8,811 nt of DNA from Oscillospiraceae bacterium (GCA_017483405.1 JAFUWP010000047.1:1-8811), one strand, 5' to 3'; shown: positions 1 through 5,472, counted from the first letter of the stretch. Notes: generated from the letters alone by a model not told the origin. A program made the numbers and translations.

Positions 1-890
1 TCATCAATATTTTCTTTCTGAATCATCTGGCCTGCCTGAATGACATCACGGATTAATCCTGCCTGATTTTCATCAATCAGCGGATGGATAATTTCAGAAA
101 ACTGTTCTTTCAGATAAAGAATCAGGTCATTGTCTTCGGGATTCTGATGATACATCTGTATCAGGATGCTGACCTTTTCCACTGTCGGAAGTGTCACCCG
201 AAATTTGTGATTGCTTATCACGTAGACACACAGAGAGGCATTGCCCCTGTTTGTGAAGTGAATGCCTTTATAAGTCAGCTTGCATAAATGTCCGGAATCC
301 AGAGCATCACTGCTGATGAATTCCAGTCCGTCCGGAAGATGCAGTTCCGAAATGTTCTGGCAGTCATAAAAAGTCTGCGCGCCGATTTTCGTGACTGTCT
401 CCGGAATTTCAAGTTCAGACAATGCCGTGCAGTAACTGAACAGATAATCTTTCAGTTCGGTAAGGGATTTCGGAAGTCTGACAGATTTCAGCTTTTCGCA
501 TCCCTGAAATGCGCCCTGTCCGATTTCGGCAACGCTGTCCGGCAGAACCGCCTGTTCCAGACGGACACAGCCAAGAAAGGCATCTCTGCCGATTTTTTCG
601 AGTCTTCTGGGGAATCTGACATCTTTGAGGCTTTTGCACTGACAGAACGCGCCTTCCCCTATATCGACCAGATAATCCGGCAGAATCACCTGTTCTAGAT
701 TCCGGCAGTTCTGGAATGCGCTTTTCCGGATATGTATAACAGAATCCGGAAATGTCACACTCCGGATAAATTCGCAGTTGGCAAAGGCATGTGCGCCGAT
801 ATGAATCAGCCTGTCCGGAATGACAACATCCGGATTTCTGCTGTTATATCTTGTCAGAACGCCATCGGAAGTAATTTCAAAATCCAGCAT
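1..890 (-). CDS. Leucine-rich repeat (LRR_5/BspA-like) protein, 3' end beyond window
   Basis: The frame is open from the start codon to the left edge, giving 296 codons with no stop, so the C-terminus is missing. About residues 20-200 are repeats of roughly 23 residues of the LRR_5/BspA type, with recurring IP(D/E)-x-(V/L)-x-x-IG-x-x-AF-x-x-C units such as LPDSVAEIGQGAFQGCEKL. From about residue 222 the repeats stop and a non-LRR module begins that aligns without gaps to the C-terminus of the neighbour at 905-1837. There is no signal peptide, membrane segment or cell-wall anchor in the visible part, so a cytoplasmic location is inferred. Two ATGs are adjacent (893 and 890). A GGGGAGG ribosome binding site lies 3 bases from the first and 6 from the second, so 890 is preferred. 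It starts 14 bases after the upstream paralogue's stop and is probably co-transcribed with it. The function is unknown; LRR_5 arrays usually mediate protein binding. Confidence 0.85.
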   Translation of the reverse strand, partial: MLDFEITSDGVLTRYNSRNPDVVIPDRLIHIGAHAFANCEFIRSVTFPDSVIHIRKSAFQNCRNLEQVILPDYLVDIGEGAFCQCKSLKDVRFPRRLEKIGRDAFLGCVRLEQAVLPDSVAEIGQGAFQGCEKLKSVRLPKSLTELKDYLFSYCTALSELEIPETVTKIGAQTFYDCQNISELHLPDGLEFISSDALDSGHLCKLTYKGIHFTNRGNASLCVYVISNHKFRVTLPTVEKVSILIQMYHQNPEDNDLILYLKEQFSEIIHPLIDENQAGLIRDVIQAGQMIQKENID

Positions 891-896
891 CATGCG

Positions 897-903
897 CCTC
901 CCC
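897..903 (-). promoter_or_regulatory. Ribosome binding site deciding the start of the left-edge LRR gene
   Basis: Read on the minus strand this is GGGGAGG, a near-perfect Shine-Dalgarno sequence. It fills most of the short gap between the two LRR genes. It is 3 bases from the ATG at 893 and 6 from the ATG at 890, favouring the second. Its presence supports separate translation of the two paralogues from one mRNA. Confidence 0.75.
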
Positions 904-904
904 G

Positions 905-1837
905 TTACAGAGCGAACTTCCGGCTGATGACGGTTTCAATATCTTCATAGCCGAAATGTCTGTATTTATAATCCGTCAGCAGGAGTGTGATTTCGGGTGT
1001 ATGATGTTCCACGGAATAAAACAGGCAGGAATTAATATTGCTTTGTGTGATAAATCTGTTCTGTTCGAGTACTTTCCGGACGATTTCGGGCTTGTTGCGG
1101 TCTATCAGCACACGGAACTTGGAAGAAAACTTTTCTTTCAGAAACCGGATGAATTCTTTATCATCCGGATATTTACAGTACAGCTGAAAAATAATATACT
1201 CTTTCTCCGGTGAGGGAATCGTAACAGAAATATCATGTTCATTGATTAATTTAATACAGCTGTAAATATCAATGCCGCATGTCGCCTCATCGGACTGACT
1301 GGCAGAAAACTGAATATTCTGATAGGATACTTCTGCAATATTTGCCCTGTAGCCTTTGCCTCCGCAGACATCCGGCGACAAATCTGTAATTTTTTCCGGA
1401 ATGATGAGCTTTTCCGGATGACATCCGTGAAATGCATGTAAGCCGATATGCTTCACACTTTCCGGAATGTGAATCCTTTTCAGAGAATAACAGCCTGCAA
1501 ACGCATAGGACGGAATTTCCGAAACACCCTCCGGAATGATGATTTCTTCCAGACTTCTGCACCAGTGGAAGGCTCTCTTACCGATTTTTTTCAGCTGATG
1601 CGGAAGATTGATTTTCTCCAGCGTCTCGCATTGTTGAAATGCATCATCGGAAATCTCCCTGACAGTTTCCGGAAGAATGACTTCTTTCAGGTTAGGACAG
1701 GGATTTTCTTCTCCAGTGTTATATCTTCCGAATGCCAGAGAATCAATTTTCGTCACGCCGTCCGGAATGACAACTTTTTCTTCACTGCCGATGTATTTTC
1801 TCAGAACACCGTCCTGAATTCCAATCATAGACTTCAC
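905..1837 (-). CDS. Leucine-rich repeat (LRR_5/BspA-like) protein, complete
   Basis: A 310-residue protein. Residues about 20-155 hold LRR_5/BspA-like units, for example IPEGVSEIPSYAFAGCYSL and IPESVKHIGLHAFHGC. Residues about 196-297 form a different, probably helical module ending in LLLTDYKYRHFG. This module aligns to the downstream paralogue with 27 identities in 74 ungapped positions by hand count. No signal peptide or transmembrane segment is visible, unlike the secreted BspA proteins, so the protein is probably cytoplasmic. The start taken is a GTG at 1837 with GGGGGA 3 bases upstream. An in-frame ATG at 1828 gives MIGIQDGVL, which matches the N-terminus of the paralogue better but sits 12 bases from that ribosome binding site, so the start is unsettled. 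It lies 24 bases after the DUF1284 gene and has its own promoter at 1872-1900. Function unknown; a protein-protein interaction role is inferred from the fold class only. Confidence 0.9.
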   Translation of the reverse strand: MKSMIGIQDGVLRKYIGSEEKVVIPDGVTKIDSLAFGRYNTGEENPCPNLKEVILPETVREISDDAFQQCETLEKINLPHQLKKIGKRAFHWCRSLEEIIIPEGVSEIPSYAFAGCYSLKRIHIPESVKHIGLHAFHGCHPEKLIIPEKITDLSPDVCGGKGYRANIAEVSYQNIQFSASQSDEATCGIDIYSCIKLINEHDISVTIPSPEKEYIIFQLYCKYPDDKEFIRFLKEKFSSKFRVLIDRNKPEIVRKVLEQNRFITQSNINSCLFYSVEHHTPEITLLLTDYKYRHFGYEDIETVISRKFAL

Positions 1838-1851
1838 ACTTCCCCCGAAAC

Positions 1852-1876
1852 AAAATAGAGTTCATAATTCTATTTT
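1852..1876. repeat. AT-rich dyad around the LRR promoter start point
   Basis: AAAATAGA (1852-1859) and TCTATTTT (1869-1876) are perfect 8-base inverted arms separated by 9 bases. On the minus strand the upstream arm overlaps the -10 box (1872-1877) of the predicted LRR promoter, and the predicted transcription start (about 1865) lies at the dyad centre. It could be a repressor operator or a weak RNA hairpin. No T-run follows on either strand beyond the arm itself, so a terminator is not favoured. Confidence 0.45.
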
Positions 1877-2287
1877 ATCATATTTATCAGGAAATGTCAA
1901 GAATTTCTCTTGTTTTTCAGAACATATAAACAGCCACTGACAATTCCGGCAGACAGCAGAAATTCTCCTCTGCCCCAGAATTTTCAGTCTGACAAGAGAC
2001 TGAAACTCTTTCCAGAGGAGAATCTGATTTTCTTCCAGACCGCACAAAGACAGAACCGCGCGGTCATAGTGCAGAACTTTCTGTGCGCTTTCGCAGACGG
2101 CATCGAGGTTATGCGGACAGGCTGAACAAATCCTGTCCGTATGCAGGACAAGCCTGATTTCCGGATTATGACAGTCCAGATAAGAAATCATTTCTGACAT
2201 GTGCTGAGTAAAATCAGGACTATAGCCCTTTCCTTCAAAGAAGGCAATACATAACCCGTGATGCGGTCTTAACTCAAAACTTGACAT
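1862..2287 (-). CDS. DUF1284-type cysteine-rich protein
   Basis: A 141-residue protein recognised by the N-terminal LRPHHGLCIAFFEGKGYS motif typical of DUF1284 proteins, followed by two cysteine clusters: C54-x2-C57 with C65, and C113-x2-C116 with C122, plus C13, C39 and C82. The layout suggests bound metal or an Fe-S cluster; that is inference, because the family has no function I can name with confidence. It is soluble, with no signal peptide. The ATG at 2287 lies inside the end of bioY, with a 14-base overlap and no strong ribosome binding site of its own, so translation is probably coupled to bioY. The gene would therefore share bioY's BirA-type control, which hints at a job linked to biotin uptake or use. 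Its last 13 codons also contain the promoter of the downstream LRR genes, so the DNA there does double duty. Confidence 0.85.
   Translation of the reverse strand: MSSFELRPHHGLCIAFFEGKGYSPDFTQHMSEMISYLDCHNPEIRLVLHTDRICSACPHNLDAVCESAQKVLHYDRAVLSLCGLEENQILLWKEFQSLVRLKILGQRRISAVCRNCQWLFICSEKQEKFLTFPDKYDKIEL
1872..1900 (-). promoter_or_regulatory. Sigma-A promoter for the LRR gene pair, inside the DUF1284 gene
   Basis: On the minus strand TTGACA (1900-1895) is followed by a 17-base spacer and TAAAAT (1877-1872), with a TGA just before it that gives an extended -10 (TGnTAAAAT). The predicted start is near 1865, upstream of the LRR start codon. The -35 and most of the spacer lie in the last codons of the DUF1284 gene (TTC TTG ACA ... 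TTA TGA), so the coding sequence and the promoter overlap. Confidence 0.7.
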
Positions 2288-2867
2288 ATTTTCTGACTCT
2301 GTCGGAAATCAGGATAGCAAGTGCCAGTTTCAGGACATTCGAGCCTAAGAACGGAGTCACGCACCAGCTCAGAGCCGTGCCGAGGTCGATTGCCTCCACC
2401 TGTTTTGCATAGACGAACATAAACCATGCTGTTCCGAACACATAGCAGAGCACTGTACCCAGAACCAGCGCGATTAATCTCATCCATAATTTTTCATGAT
2501 GAGGCAGTTTCTCAAAAGCCCAGTAAACAGCCGCATTTGCCAGAAATCCCAGAATATATCCTCCTGTTGTTCCCAGAATCACGCCCAGACCTCCGGAAAA
2601 TCCTGCAAATACCGGAACGCCCACCGCGCCGAGCAGAATATACACTAATACAGAAAAAAATCCTCTCTTTCCGCCGAGGCATTCCAGCGCGCAGTAAATC
2701 GCAAACGTCTGGAGCGTAAACGGTACGGCGGTCGGAATCGAAATCCATGAGCATACCGCAATCAAGGCCGCGAACATCGCGGTAAAAGCTAAATCTTTGG
2801 CACTCCATTCGGATTTTCCGGATTTTTCAGAATTTCCGGATGAGGCAGTCATCGTCATCTGTGACAT
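2274..2867 (-). CDS. bioY: BioY, biotin ECF transporter substrate-binding (S) component
   Basis: A 197-residue integral membrane protein of the usual BioY length. After a hydrophilic head of about 23 residues come about six hydrophobic segments (roughly 26-45, 50-65, 70-88, 92-116, 130-150, 168-187). The family core is clear: VPFTLQTFAI near residue 48, GAVGVPVFAGFSGGLG (80-95) and the TGGYILGF loop (101-108). BioY binds biotin at the membrane and works with the energy-coupling module EcfT plus EcfA/A', none of which is in the window. The usual C-terminal PF-x-PGD-x-x-K motif reads PFLGSNVLK here, with Asn177 where Asp is common while Lys180 is kept. The ATG at 2867 has AAAGGAG 10 bases upstream. 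It is transcribed from the promoter at 2920-2948 and is probably repressed by BirA through the palindrome at 2938-2977. The downstream DUF1284 gene overlaps it by 14 bases. Confidence 0.93.
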   Translation of the reverse strand: MSQMTMTASSGNSEKSGKSEWSAKDLAFTAMFAALIAVCSWISIPTAVPFTLQTFAIYCALECLGGKRGFFSVLVYILLGAVGVPVFAGFSGGLGVILGTTGGYILGFLANAAVYWAFEKLPHHEKLWMRLIALVLGTVLCYVFGTAWFMFVYAKQVEAIDLGTALSWCVTPFLGSNVLKLALAILISDRVRKYVKF

Positions 2868-2919
2868 AAAGCAAAAACTCCTTTTTTAGTAAAATCAAAA
2901 AATCATGCATGTTGATTTT

Positions 2920-2948
2920 ATTATAGCATATCCCCTTCTGATTGTCAA
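2920..2948 (-). promoter_or_regulatory. Sigma-A promoter of bioY
   Basis: On the minus strand this is a consensus promoter: TTGACA (2948-2943), a 17-base spacer, and TATAAT (2925-2920), preceded by TGC for an extended -10. The predicted transcription start is about 2913, leaving a leader of about 45 bases before bioY. The -35 box lies inside one half of the BirA-type palindrome, so a bound repressor would block RNA polymerase directly. A promoter this strong fits a gene that is held off by repression. Confidence 0.85.
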
Positions 2949-2977
2949 CTGATTTTTTATATCTGGTTAACAATCAG
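2938..2977. promoter_or_regulatory. BirA-type biotin operator
   Basis: CTGATTGTCAACT (2938-2950) and GGTTAACAATCAG (2965-2977) are 13-base inverted arms that agree at 11 of 13 positions, separated by 14 bases. The core TTGTCAACT-N14-GGTTAACAA closely fits the known Firmicutes BirA site TTGTTAACC-N14/16-GGTTAACAA. It sits directly on the -35 region of bioY, the expected place for a biotin-responsive repressor. The bifunctional BirA (biotin-protein ligase and repressor) would have to be encoded elsewhere. The nearer edge is about 20 bases upstream of the divergent plus-strand -35 box, so an effect on that promoter is less likely. Confidence 0.85.
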
Positions 2978-2997
2978 AAATAATCCTGAAAAAACCC

Positions 2998-3026
2998 TTG
3001 ACAAATTCCGGATTCTATGTTATAGT
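2998..3026 (+). promoter_or_regulatory. Sigma-A promoter of the ACT-domain gene and hom
   Basis: TTGACA (2998-3003), a 17-base spacer and TATAGT (3021-3026), with TGT just before the -10 box (extended -10 type). The predicted start is about 3033, giving a leader of about 60 bases before the ATG at 3093. A 6-base inverted repeat, GTACAA (3038-3043) and TTGTAC (3051-3056), would form a small hairpin near the 5' end of the mRNA. The leader is too short for a T-box or a known riboswitch. Confidence 0.75.
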
Positions 3027-3092
3027 TAAAGATACAAGTACAATTGTTTTTTGTACACGGACGATTTGACATATTTGAGAGGGGGCTTTCGC

Positions 3093-3530
3093 ATGGAACA
3101 TCAGTTAATTGTTGTCGATGCTTCCGTCCTGCCGGATGTCATTAATAAGGTCTTGGAAGTCAAGAAACTGCTCGCCAATAAAGAAGAAAAAAGCTCTGCC
3201 GCCGCCTGCAAGCGTGTCGGCATCTCCCGAAGCGCATACTATAAATATAAAGACTGCGTTTTTTCTTATGAGGACAAACTCACCCGAAGAATCATGAATC
3301 TGCAAGCTGTTCTTCGCGATGAAGCCGGTGTGCTTTCGAGTGTTCTCTCGGCACTTTACGATTTGGATGCCAATATTCTGACCGTCAATCAGAATATCCC
3401 CATTGACGGCGTAGCAGCAGTGACTTTTTCGATTCGGCTCGGAAACGGCCTGCATTCCCCTGTTTCGTTGCAGGAACATCTGATGCAGGTTGACGGCGTT
3501 GTTGATGTCAAAATCCTGTCCGGAGAATAA
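3093..3530 (+). CDS. ACT-domain protein, PheB/UPF0735-like
   Basis: A 145-residue soluble protein. Residues 32-57 form a helix-turn-helix-like stretch (AACKRVGISRSAYYKYKD), and residues about 66-142 form an ACT domain (LQAVLRDEAGVLSSVLSAL ... GVVDVKIL). This two-part layout matches the PheB/UPF0735 family at its usual length of about 145 residues. ACT domains normally bind amino acids and control enzymes of amino-acid synthesis. Placement directly upstream of homoserine dehydrogenase suggests a regulatory role in the threonine/methionine branch, which is inference. The start chosen is the ATG at 3093, preceded by GAGGGGG with about 6 bases of spacing. The frame stays open upstream to a TTG at 3051, but that would begin inside the leader hairpin without a ribosome binding site. 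Only 32 bases separate it from hom. Confidence 0.88.
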   Translation: MEHQLIVVDASVLPDVINKVLEVKKLLANKEEKSSAAACKRVGISRSAYYKYKDCVFSYEDKLTRRIMNLQAVLRDEAGVLSSVLSALYDLDANILTVNQNIPIDGVAAVTFSIRLGNGLHSPVSLQEHLMQVDGVVDVKILSGE

Positions 3531-3562
3531 ATCAAGATTCAAAACAGAAGGAGTTTTTTAAG

Positions 3563-4798
3563 ATGGAAAAATTAGCAGTACTGGGCTGCGGCGTTGTCGG
3601 CTCAGGTGTCGTGGAGTTATTCGAGAAAAATAAAGCACTCATCCAGAAACGGTGCGGAAAAAAAGTCGAAATGGGTTATATTCTGGATTTGCGCGATTTT
3701 CCCGACAGACCTTATGCAGATAAGCTTGTCAAAGATATTCAGGTCATTCTGAATGACCCTGATGTGACGGTTGTCGCAGAATGCATGGGCGGTATCGACC
3801 CCGCTTTCGATTTTGTGAAATCCTGTCTCGAAGCCGGAAAAAGCGTTGCCACTTCCAATAAAGAATTAGTTGCCGCAAGAGGGGATATTCTGCTCAAGAA
3901 GGCAAAAGAGCATAACTGTAATTTCTTTTTTGAAGCCAGTGTCGGCGGTGCGATTCCGATTATCAGACCTCTGCACAAATGCCTTGCCGCTAACGAATTT
4001 TCCGCGATTGCCGGTATTCTGAACGGTACGACTAATTTTATCCTGAACAAGATGATTAAAGAAAATATGGATTTCGCCGCCGCACTTGCACTCGCGCAGG
4101 AAAAGGGCTATGCTGACAAAGACCCGACTGCCGATGTAGAAGGTTTCGATGCCTGCCGTAAAATCTGTATTCTGTCATCTCTGGCATTTGGAAAGCATGT
4201 TTATCCGGAATCTGTTTATACAAAGGGTATCCGTGACGTAGAACTGAGAGATACAAAAATCTGCGGTCTGCTCGGCTATGCCATCAAGTTAATCGCAAGA
4301 GTGCAGAAACTCGAAAACGGCAAGATTCTGCCTGCTGTTATGCCGATGGCTGTCGAAGAAGATAATCTTCTGTCGCAGGTCAACGGTGTTTACAATGCTG
4401 TTATGGTGCGTGGTGACGGCATTGGCAAGGCGATGTTCTACGGACGCGGTGCAGGTAAGTTCCCGACTGCAAGTGCCGTACTCGGTGATATGATTGAAGA
4501 ACTCCAGCTTGACCACACGATTCCGTCCCAGACATGGGAAAATGTTCACGATAATGACTTTATCGAGAATTTTGCTTCTTTCTCTGCCAAATACTATTTC
4601 CGTACAAGTTCTACAGATATTGCTGTACTGAATGAAGTGTTCGGTCAGATTGGTGAACAGATAATCTGCACCGATGATGGCGAAACCGTATTCCTGACAG
4701 AAAATCCGCTGAACGAACGTGAACTTGATGCTGCTGTCAAGGCTCTGGCACAAAAGGGTGTTCAGGTACTTGCACAGTATCCGATTCTGGAATCTTAA
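3563..4798 (+). CDS. hom: Homoserine dehydrogenase
   Basis: A 411-residue cytoplasmic enzyme that reduces aspartate semialdehyde to homoserine with NAD(P)H, feeding threonine and methionine synthesis. The Rossmann motif GCGVVGSG is at residues 8-15. The TSNKELVA segment carries Lys100, the signature GILNGTTNFIL is at 151-161, and the active-site stretch GYADKDPTADVEGFDACRK is at 182-200 with Asp191, Asp196 and Lys200. By alignment to the yeast enzyme, the position usually occupied by a catalytic-site Glu (GYAE) is Asp185 here. The C-terminal part (about 336-411) begins like an ACT domain (KYYFRTS) but is divergent, lacking the usual DRPGVL-type loop. Length is slightly below the usual 425-435 of Firmicutes enzymes. 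The ATG at 3563 follows AGAAGGAG with 9 bases of spacing. It is co-transcribed with the ACT-domain gene and ends before the terminator at 4829-4856. Confidence 0.95.
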   Translation: MEKLAVLGCGVVGSGVVELFEKNKALIQKRCGKKVEMGYILDLRDFPDRPYADKLVKDIQVILNDPDVTVVAECMGGIDPAFDFVKSCLEAGKSVATSNKELVAARGDILLKKAKEHNCNFFFEASVGGAIPIIRPLHKCLAANEFSAIAGILNGTTNFILNKMIKENMDFAAALALAQEKGYADKDPTADVEGFDACRKICILSSLAFGKHVYPESVYTKGIRDVELRDTKICGLLGYAIKLIARVQKLENGKILPAVMPMAVEEDNLLSQVNGVYNAVMVRGDGIGKAMFYGRGAGKFPTASAVLGDMIEELQLDHTIPSQTWENVHDNDFIENFASFSAKYYFRTSSTDIAVLNEVFGQIGEQIICTDDGETVFLTENPLNERELDAAVKALAQKGVQVLAQYPILES

Positions 4799-4828
4799 AA
4801 GCACAGAAAAATAGTATATATTATCAAG

Positions 4829-4856
4829 AACAGGGCTGATTTCAGTCCTGTTTTTT
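4829..4856 (+). terminator. Intrinsic terminator after hom
   Basis: AACAGGGCTGA (4829-4839) pairs with TCAGTCCTGTT (4842-4852), with one G-T wobble. This gives a stem of about 10 base pairs with a loop of about 4 bases, followed at once by a run of six T (4851-4856). It lies 30 bases after the hom stop codon and separates the hom unit from the marR promoter. There is no matching T-run for the minus strand. Confidence 0.88.
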
Positions 4857-4885
4857 GTGATAATCTACAAAAATCAGAAACACTA

Positions 4886-4914
4886 TTGACAAATCTTTTT
4901 GAAAATAGTAAACT
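4886..4914 (+). promoter_or_regulatory. Promoter of the marR-ABC operon
   Basis: TTGACA (4886-4891), a 17-base spacer, and TAAACT (4909-4914; four of six match TATAAT). The predicted start is near 4921, leaving a leader of about 60 bases before the marR ATG. The -10 box lies inside the palindrome TAGTAAACTA. Confidence 0.65.
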
Positions 4915-4945
4915 AATTATGACAATTCTTTTTTGCTGACAATTC
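4887..4945 (+). repeat. Three direct TGACAAWTC repeats in the marR control region
   Basis: TGACAAATC (4887-4895), TGACAATTC (4920-4928) and TGACAATTC (4937-4945). The start-to-start distances are 33 and 17 bases. The first two copies are each followed by a T-run (CTTTTT-like), making the similarity longer. The first copy contains most of the -35 box and the others lie at and after the predicted transcription start, flanking the palindrome. They could be binding sites or remnants of a duplicated promoter. Confidence 0.5.
4906..4915. promoter_or_regulatory. Candidate MarR operator over the -10 box
   Basis: TAGT-AA-ACTA is a short palindrome coinciding with the -10 box of the marR promoter. MarR-family dimers commonly bind AT-rich palindromes in their own promoters, so this is a good position for autoregulation. 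The half-sites are only 4 bases with imperfect extension (AA/TT one step further out), so the assignment is tentative. Confidence 0.4.
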
Positions 4946-4983
4946 ATAAAAGAGAACTATTTTTCAGAAAGAGAGGTGATTCC

Positions 4984-5472
4984 ATGAAAACCTCAGAATT
5001 GCAGGAACTTCTGCTCGCAACTATGCCCCAGTGGCATTACTGGATTGGAAAGCCGTTCAAGTCTCTGCTGGATGACAATATCAGCCTGAGCATGTATTAC
5101 TGTATTCAGGTGCTGAAAGAACACGGCGAAAGCATAACGATGACAGAACTCGCCCGCTTTACGCACAGCCCCAAACAGCAGATAACCAAAACAGTCGACC
5201 GCCTGACAGAATGCTGTTTTGCCGAACGGATTTCCGACCCCAATGACAGAAGAATCGTCCGCCTGAAACTCACTCAGAAGGGCAAGGATTATATCGAACA
5301 TTTCTTATCTGAAAAAGCAGTTTATTATCAAAGCATGTTTGATGAAATGACTCCCGAAGAACGTGAAGATTTCTATCAGGCTCTGCAAACCCTGCATGGC
5401 TGTTTCTGCAATATGCACCGAAGAAAACAGAATCAGCCAAAATCCGAAAAAGATGCGTCAAAAAATCAGTAA
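4984..5472 (+). CDS. MarR-family transcriptional regulator
   Basis: A 162-residue soluble DNA-binding protein. The winged helix-turn-helix is clear: MTELARFTHSPKQQITKTVDRL (about residues 53-74) holds the recognition region, followed by the wing with the family hallmark DPNDRRIVRLKLTQKG (about 83-98). A C-terminal helix (about 100-143) would help form the dimer, and the last 20 or so residues are a lysine-rich tail. The ATG at 4984 has GAGAGGTGAT immediately upstream with good spacing. The frame extends upstream to 4933 but without a ribosome binding site. Being first in the operon and 26 bases ahead of an ABC exporter pair, it most likely represses the operon and is released by a transported compound, as in other marR-exporter operons. 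The ligand cannot be told from sequence. Confidence 0.92.
   Translation: MKTSELQELLLATMPQWHYWIGKPFKSLLDDNISLSMYYCIQVLKEHGESITMTELARFTHSPKQQITKTVDRLTECCFAERISDPNDRRIVRLKLTQKGKDYIEHFLSEKAVYYQSMFDEMTPEEREDFYQALQTLHGCFCNMHRRKQNQPKSEKDASKNQ

Noticed and set aside
288..698. Open frame on the plus strand opposite the left-edge LRR gene
   Set aside because: It is the mirror of a clear LRR coding frame with repeat periodicity; it has no ribosome binding site and no recognisable protein.
300..1800. Very frequent TTCCGG/CCGGAA words, looking like a dispersed repeat
   Set aside because: They are the CCG-GAN codons of the recurring Pro-Glu/Asp in each LRR unit, so they follow from the protein repeat.
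1448..1858. Plus-strand open frame opposite the complete LRR gene, with repeated FRN/DDFF-like units
   Set aside because: The apparent repeats are the antisense image of the LRR units; no start signals support it.
1852..1876. AT-rich hairpin as terminator of the bioY unit
   Set aside because: The stem is all A/T except one pair and no T-run follows on the minus strand; a dyad at a promoter explains it better.
3051..3092. Upstream TTG start extending the ACT-domain protein by 14 residues
   Set aside because: It would begin inside the leader hairpin without a ribosome binding site, while the ATG at 3093 has GAGGGGG at good spacing and matches family length.
3027..3092. Riboswitch or T-box in the leader ahead of the ACT-hom unit
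   Set aside because: The leader is only about 60 bases and has neither a T-box motif nor a terminator/antiterminator pair.
4936..4963. Second possible promoter (CTGACA, 16 bases, TATTTT) just before marR
   Set aside because: Its transcript would start next to the marR ribosome binding site, leaving almost no leader; the -10 match is poor.
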